Source: Lingula anatina (Eukaryota > Brachiopoda > Lingulata > Lingulida > Lingulidae). Taken from it: a stretch of DNA of 64,000 nt. The stretch covers positions 323,822 through 387,821 of the forward strand of contig NW_019775430.1 of NCBI RefSeq assembly GCF_001039355.2, read 5' to 3'. Below, in pieces: positions 58,260 through 64,000 of the stretch. The number at the start of each line of letters is the position of its first letter. Within the stretch, counting starts at the first letter, position 1. Both the position numbers and the translations under genes were made by a program. A model generated the notes under the pieces. It was not told the DNA's origin, did no database searches, and saw only the letters and a program-made list of their open reading frames with translations.

Positions 58260-58330
58260 ATATTCTAACCATGAAAAAGTGCGGCATTAATACTGAAAAT
58301 TTTATGCCATTTGATCGGGGAATAAATGTA

Positions 58331-58723
58331 AGCTTAAATGCTCTTACGAGCAAGTGAACATTCCTTATATAACTCTGTGGCAGAAAATGCTAAAATTTAC
58401 CCTCAGGTCAGCTAGGCCCCAAGTCATGATTCTAAAAAGGTCATAATAATTGCTTTTAATTAGAGTAAATTCATTTCCTTTGCAAAACTAAGTGTGGAGA
58501 GTCACACTACAGAAAAATAGATTTTGACTTACAGTTGCTGATATTTAATAATAGCAGGCTTCGGTCCAACTTTTGCATCGAAAATGGCGGGTTTCCCATT
58601 AATCTTTTTAGTGACATATTACATTTTAATCTCAAAATGTTTGGGTTGCCAGTGATTGTCGGTAAACTTTTTCTTAAGGGGAGAAACATGTACTTCAGTC
58701 GTGCTGCAATCATAAGTTGGTAA
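58331..58723. other. 3' flank of copy 2, duplicated behind copy 3
   Basis: Nearly identical to about 63570-63962. No gene recognised; the short frames on both strands are shadows of AT-rich sequence. Confidence 0.6.
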
Positions 58724-59518
58724 TGGCCCAGTCACAATGTCGGCGATCTGTCGGGGATTAGTTTTGGCCGGGGGTCGTCGTAGAAAATAAAGAATCCTTG
58801 AACAATCCTAGCAATAATCCTAATAAAAGTGGAGCAGTCACATTGTCTGAGATTTTTTCAAGGATTTTGACCCGGTTTTGTCGAAAAATCTTGGGATTAG
58901 CCTCCGATCGCCTCCGGAGACGATATCTGCGAGCGTCTTTTCTTGTAATTTTTTCCTCCCCTTGGTCCTCCCCTTGGCATCTTCAAAATCTTCTGTCACA
59001 GCCTCCTGCAGCAAGAGCGTCTCAAACTTTTAGCGATCCGGTTGGAGGCGCCCTTATATACACGGCGATTTACTACGATTCCACCGTACGATTCGTCGGA
59101 GACGATCACATAAAGCGTACAAATCGTCGCAGGGCGCCTCCGATTCAGTCGGAGGGCGCCGGAGACTACTCGCAGACATTGAATCTCAACCTGATTTTCC
59201 AATCCCACACAGAATCTTGCGACTAGTCTCAGATTATTCGGAGGACGCCTCCGATTAATCGGAGGGCATCGTAGGTCATCGGAGATTGTGTCTGGGATGC
59301 CCAAAATGGGTGAAAAATCTTGCGAGCAATCTTAAAATTTTAAGTTCAAAGTTGGGGACCGCGACGGGTGTGGCGATGTCTAAAAAATCTGCGACACCCC
59401 GCAGGCGTCCGGAGAGCGCTTCCGACGGGTGCAAAATCAGAGATCTGTCTCAAGATTTTGTTCAAATTTCCCGGGTTTTACCCATCCCCGACGCATCGCA
59501 ACTGATTTGTGACTGGCC
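58724..59518. mobile_element. 795-bp MITE with GGCC(C)AGTCACAA ends
   Basis: The left end GGCCCAGTCACAATGTCGGCG and right end CCCCGACGC..TTTGTGACTGGCC are imperfect inverted repeats of about 40 bp. The interior is rich in CGGAG/CTCCG palindromes. Its left end is duplicated again at 63963-64000. Confidence 0.75.
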
Positions 59519-59844
59519 ACTAAACCGTGGCTAGCTTTACAAAGAACCCTTGAGGTCAAATGTATTTGAGGTCTATAGGCAATGGATAAATGTAACCACT
59601 AGATGGACTATTTAAAAACAGTGGCTTTTTAAATCTCAGAATAAGAAAATTCATTTTTTTTTTCTTTTTTTTTTTTTTTTTTTTTTTTGTCGTAGATTTA
59701 TTTATAATATTTTATTTTGGGCAATAGTACATGGAAATAAGAATTCAAGCTTAGGAATAAAGTTCTACGAGAACATCAATTAAACCGTTGTCTTCTTTTC
59801 TTGGTGCACTGCCACATCTAGTAAAAATGGGGTAATAGTAATAG

Positions 59845-59920
<76 letters not shown>

Positions 59921-60980
59921 TAATAGTAATAAACTCATGCAGTTAAATGAAGTAGGAACTTTTTCTGAAGGAAAACTGAAGGATTTAACAGGAAACCAAT
60001 TTATTTTATGTAATTTTATAGATCATTAAAAGTGCTTTAACCTTTGTTATAACAATATGCTATGAAATGGACGTGCTACAGGAGGAAATAAATGAATCAG
60101 ATGGACTTGCCAGACGAACAGATGATTTGTGGGGTTGGATCCCCCCTCTCCTAGAAGCATTTATATGGAAAGGTCGGCTTCCAAAACCGAAAAGATTATG
60201 AACGATAAGATTAAGAATGGTCTTTCATCTTTTATTGGACATTTAAGATTTACACGTGTGGCAATTTAGTGGAAAGAAAGGGCAACTTAAATTATATAAT
60301 GTTACTTGTCGTATCAAAATTGTATTTAATAACTATCTGGTATAATGAAACCTCCATTTGCCTGTGCAGCAGTTGTTCTTGTAAAATTTTAATTAAATTA
60401 AGCGGGTTGGAATCTACTGATAATTACCAACACCAGCGTTACCCAGCCTTAAATGACGTCGAAACAAAAGGATGAAGACGTACGTGCGCCTTTTTTTTTT
60501 ATTCTCGGCATCCGTCTGTCGAAGTACAACAATGTACATCAGATTCACCATCGTCAGAAAGGTCAACATGCGTTAAAGAAACACAGTGAAAAGGATATCC
60601 GCATGAGTATCCATTCAAAGACTAATCTGATATACCAGACAATGTAAAAGCATAGCAGTTAGAGTTCTGACACGAGTTGCCAGGTGTAACAGGTCGTGTG
60701 ATAACGAACACCGGATTTATACCGGATTTATATATCACGTGTCCCGTGTTTTTACGTTTTTCGCACTTGTCTACATGTATTACTCGGTGCTTTTTACCCT
60801 ACGAGCGAGATTTTACTGATAAACGGAGACGTTGCAATGACTTACTGCAAAGATCGGGGATGGCTTTGAAACGACTGGCACGGTTGCTGAGTGCGAGGCA
60901 GTATATAGAGAGAGCAGCGTACGGACCAAACTTAGGCTATTTACACAGAGAAGGAGATGTCAATTAAGGTTTTAACCAGG
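59519..60980. other. intergenic; (T)n and (TA)n tracts
   Basis: T-run at 59654-59688 and (TA)n at 59849-59917. A short open stretch near 60069-60201 is noted under rejected items. No supported gene. Confidence 0.5.
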
Positions 60981-61345
60981 TCACAGGCCACAACATATTA
61001 CACAGACTTTCGTAAGCAAAATCCACCTACGTAGGTACTTACGTTCTGTGTGTACTAGCTGAATGAAGACCAGCAGCAAAAAAGACAACCTGAAGCAAGT
61101 AAAGTCCTGTACGTGAAGCAAAATATACTCAAACGACCACTTACCTCTGGCCTTGTTACTTCTACTTTTGGGCGATAAGGTGAACTCTTTTCGCAGTTGC
61201 AAGGTCAGGCTTTGATACCAGTCTGGTCGGTCCAGGATGTACCCAGGGGGTGCAGAGGGAAAAAAATTATTGCCGTGCTCAGCTCGACATGAATAAAACA
61301 ATGGGCAAAAATGCAAATTAACTATAATCTGTAAGGGATTAAATT
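60981..61345 (-). pseudogene. unidentified minus-strand exon, better copy
   Basis: The minus frame from about 61316 reads MHFCPLFYSCRAEHGNNFFP, then APPGYILDRPDWYQSLTLQL, then RKEFTLSPKSRSNKARG, and meets a GTAAGT donor at about 61144. The region aligns with 48345-48580 in unit A. One exon alone is visible, with no recognisable continuation, so it may be a relic of a third gene in the ancestral unit or part of a real gene. Confidence 0.4.
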
Positions 61346-61435
61346 TGCTGATCGAGTTTCCCTCGTTTCGTTCTTTATACCTTTTTAATGTATTTTTTAT
61401 TCTTTTGTTTCTTAAATGAGAAAGGGTGCCTTAGA

Positions 61436-61662
61436 AACTAAGGCTCTATTCCCATAGATTTTAGATCGATCTATCCCCGCGGGGAGTCTCACTAGATTAC
61501 TTCCAGACAATCCGACTTAAATGTCCGTCCCGCCTACTACAAGCTATAAGGGGATAATTAACTTTCGTGTCCGCCCGGCTGACAGCTATTTAGCGTGAAC
61601 CCCCCGGGAGTTAGGTCGATCTAAAGTAGGTCGATCTAATGTATGGAAATGGGGCGTAAGGG
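61436..61662. mobile_element. about 225-bp palindromic MITE
   Basis: The left part GGCTCTATTCCCATAGATTT with AGATCGATCT and the right part AGGTCGATCTAATGTATGGA then AATGGGGC are imperfect inverted repeats; TAAG flanks both sides as a possible target duplication. Confidence 0.55.
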
Positions 61663-62722
61663 GCGTAGACGTGTCCGATGAACCCTTTCATGGGTCCGCT
61701 ATTTTATTCACTTATTTATTTGTAAAAGGCGAAATAATACGAGTCCCCGGTTGAATACTCAGCTGCTGTCACAGGTGGGGAACTCCCTATACCAGAGGTT
61801 TTTCTGTTGTAACAAAATTGCCCTTTGCTAGAGAGTACAGATGGGGAGCATCGACTTTCTCCTTAAGTGAACTCCTAACCTACAGATAACACGGGTCAGT
61901 AAAACCGACCCTTATCTGACTGTGCATATTGACATGGAGGGTCATGGCTCTGATAGTAGTACATCCATCTACAGCACATATACATTTTTACCCACAACAA
62001 ACACAGTCCCGCTTTAGCAGAAGTAGACCTGAATTAAATAACGGTTGAAATTAAAAGGATAATAACTCTTCGTTTTGACTAAAAAATGAATTTTCCTGGA
62101 GTAAACAACAATTTTCCCATACTTACCAATGGTTAATGAATCCATTTTTACATTCAAAGTTAGTCCCTGGTTTTTTTCTAAAAAGTTTGGTTTTTTTGTT
62201 AAAATCTCTTAAGAGATTATAACAGAGTACAGCCATCAGTGGAGGTCTCGTGGTCTGAAGACAAGTTAAGATATCAGAATAATAGCTATAACTGCTGTTT
62301 TTCTTGTACGACAGAATATATAATATTTCTATGAGTTGTTCACAATGTTTTCATTGTGAAATATAGATCTCATACGAAGAGTTATTATCCCTTTAAGGGC
62401 ACGCGACAATCGTTTTATGGACCAAACATGCTGATACCCATTTAACGAACAGTATAGTCAAATTCTAAATCTGTTTATTTCAATTGCATTCTTAGAACAT
62501 TACTAGCGCAGTATAGTCTTTAGGAATACACGAACGTTCATAAGTCGTCTCTAGCATCTTTTGGGCATGCCTGACCATGTCAGAGTTGTAATCATCCCCA
62601 GAAATGCACTGCATGACGTCACGCCTAGCCCACTGCGCATGCGTGCATTTTCAATGAGTTGCTAGATTGCCATAGGAAAATGAATGGGTTCGCGATTCGT
62701 GGATAATTCGTGAGAATTGACA
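61663..62722. other. intergenic; no gene recognised
   Basis: AT-rich sequence without supported features, ending at the N at 62723. Confidence 0.45.
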
Positions 62723-62723
62723 N
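62723..62723. other. ambiguous base N at a duplication junction
   Basis: Homology to 57481 onward (AAAATACGATCATGATTATC) begins at once on the right side of this N. Confidence 0.95.
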
Positions 62724-62934
62724 GAAAATACGATCATGATTATCCTGATGATAATGAAATTGAGTAGTTTATTATTTATCAAAAGTATGCATTTATATTA
62801 TGTTAACATATTGATGTAATTATAATCATCAGCTTTTTTTGCCAATTTCTAAACTGGTAAAACTGTAAATAAATTAATTACAAAATTACCCGTATTTTAT
62901 TACCATATATATGGGTGCGTCCTCTGGTTTCCAG

Positions 62935-63504
62935 CCTGAAGAGCATCATATAATGTGCCCCCCAGGATCTGCTCCTGATGCCAACGACTGCCGCCCACTT
63001 TTGTACAACTTTACGGCACTACAAAATGTAATCGTGTTACACTTTGAACCCTGTGGATGGTCCCCAACCCCAAAGGATGACTGTAGGATTCTTAGATCGG
63101 ATCATCGATTTTCCGATGTATTAAATGCAGAGAATGCCCTTTTTGTAAGCTGCGAGCAGAAACATAATGCACCAACAGAGACAAGTCCCATCACATTCGC
63201 CGTTAAGTTAATGATAACTATCTACTTGAGACTAGCAAACTACGAAGAAGGCCGTAACGCTTTTAATAATGTACAAGCACAAATTGAGCATACTCTGAAA
63301 TACCAACAGTTTTATATATCCGGAGGTCCTATAGGCATACGTTCAGAATCGTTCCCTCCCTGCATGGTGAGCACCACGCACCACAGCTGCATGCCGCCAT
63401 TTTATGATACCACGCCGATCACCGCCTCTAAGGGGAATCGAGTTAATATCCATTTCGGTACCATTAGACTTTTGGTACTTATGGCAATAGTGGCAGCGGG
63501 CTAG
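62935..63504 (+). pseudogene. somatomedin-B gene copy 3: last exon only
   Basis: Acceptor TTTCCAG then PEEHHIMCPPGSAPDANDCR; 189 intact codons to the stop at 63502-63504, the same 570 nt as exon 3 of copies 1 and 2, with all cysteines kept. Exons 1 and 2 are absent: sequence homology starts at 62724 inside intron 2, directly after the N. Either a truncated duplicate, an intact gene broken by assembly, or an alternate haplotype of unit B placed in tandem. It shares several residues with copy 1 against copy 2, so it is not a simple re-reading of copy 2. Confidence 0.7.
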
Positions 63505-63962
63505 ATATTCTAACCATGAAAAAGTGCGGCATTAATACTGAAAATTTTGTGCCATTTGATCGGGGAATAAATGTAAGCTTAAATGCTCTTACGAGCAAGT
63601 GAACATTCCTTATATAACTCTGTGGCAGAAAATGCTAAAATTTACCCTCAGGTCAGCTAGGCCCCAAGTCATGATTCTAAAAAGGTCATAATAATTGCTT
63701 TTAATTAGAGTAAATTCATTTCCTTTGCAAAACTAAGTGTGGAAAGTCACACTACAAAAATAGATTTTGACTTACAGTTGCTGATATTTAATAATAGCAG
63801 GCTTCGGTCCAACTTTTGCATCGAAAATGGCGGGTTTCCCATTAATCTTTTTAGTGACATTTTACATTTTAATCTCAAAATGTTTGGGTTGCCAGTGATT
63901 GTGGGTAAACTTTTTCTTAAAGGGAGATACATGTACTTCAGTCGTGCTGCAATCATAAGTTG

Positions 63963-64000
63963 GTAATGGCCCAGTCACAATGTCGGCGATCTGTCGGGGA
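63963..64000. mobile_element. left end of a second GGCC(C)AGTCACAA MITE copy
   Basis: TAATGGCCCAGTCACAATGT and onward repeats 58721-58760 up to the window edge, showing that the duplication includes this MITE. Confidence 0.75.

Larger units (their letters stand above)
49975..58330. repeat. tandem duplication unit B
   Basis: Counterpart of 40560-48280. Contains the intact dehydrogenase (minus) and somatomedin-B copy 2 (plus). It lacks the 944-bp and 168-bp insertions of unit A. Confidence 0.85.

Noticed and set aside
60069-60201. Open stretch reading VLQEEINESDGLARRTDDLW on plus strand
   Set aside because: Only about 40 codons, no clear splice partner, no recognised family; could be chance.
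60677-60967. 96-codon plus frame near 60.7 kb
   Set aside because: No motif, signal peptide or homologue in the duplicated units.
1-64000. tRNA or rRNA genes
   Set aside because: I looked for B-box-like TTCGA blocks with paired arms and for rRNA-like stretches and found none convincing; a covariance-model scan would be decisive.

Overview
This is nuclear DNA of an invertebrate animal, most likely marine. It shows multi-exon genes with GT/AG introns, AATAAA poly(A) signals, AT-rich introns full of microsatellites, and many transposon remnants (LINEs, a Tc1/mariner, MITEs, foldback elements). The gene families (Roc-COR proteins with a DZIP3-type HEPN domain, CLCA, somatomedin-B ectodomain proteins) are common in amphioxus, hemichordates, brachiopods and molluscs. 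I cannot name the species. Exon borders below come from splice motifs plus reading-frame phase; no transcript or database search was available.

Layout. 0-2.7 kb: an L1-like LINE ORF1 (minus) split by a 222-bp foldback element, then a palindromic CCCAGC-type repeat. 2.77-8.1 kb: a Roc-COR GTPase gene (plus) ending in a HEPN domain; its 5' exons are not visible. 9.6-14.2 kb: a LINE whose ORF1 joins a J-domain-like start to an SGNH-hydrolase domain; ORF2 is broken at a single N. 14.2-28 kb: intergenic DNA with a 1.9-kb inverted-repeat element, a 900-bp TTAA-flanked MITE, a 627-bp foldback and an unidentified decayed reading frame. 28.5-39.4 kb: a complete 13-exon CLCA gene (minus, 983 residues), with a dead mariner and a hairpin MITE in its introns. 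40.5-64 kb: a tandem duplication. Unit A (about 40.6-48.3 kb) holds a decayed short-chain dehydrogenase (minus) and an intact somatomedin-B gene (plus). Unit B (about 50.0-58.3 kb) holds the intact versions of both. A third partial unit, with only the last exon of the somatomedin-B gene, starts directly after a single N at 62723 and runs to the window end.

The genes do not form one pathway. The Roc-COR-HEPN protein looks like an intracellular signalling or innate-immune switch. CLCA and the somatomedin-B proteins are secreted or surface proteins. The dehydrogenase resembles 15-hydroxyprostaglandin dehydrogenase. The most notable items are the Roc-COR-HEPN gene with its two duplicated 51-nt mini-exons, the J-domain/SGNH LINE ORF1, and the duplicated dehydrogenase/somatomedin-B unit, in which paralogous copies serve as empty sites for two young insertions.
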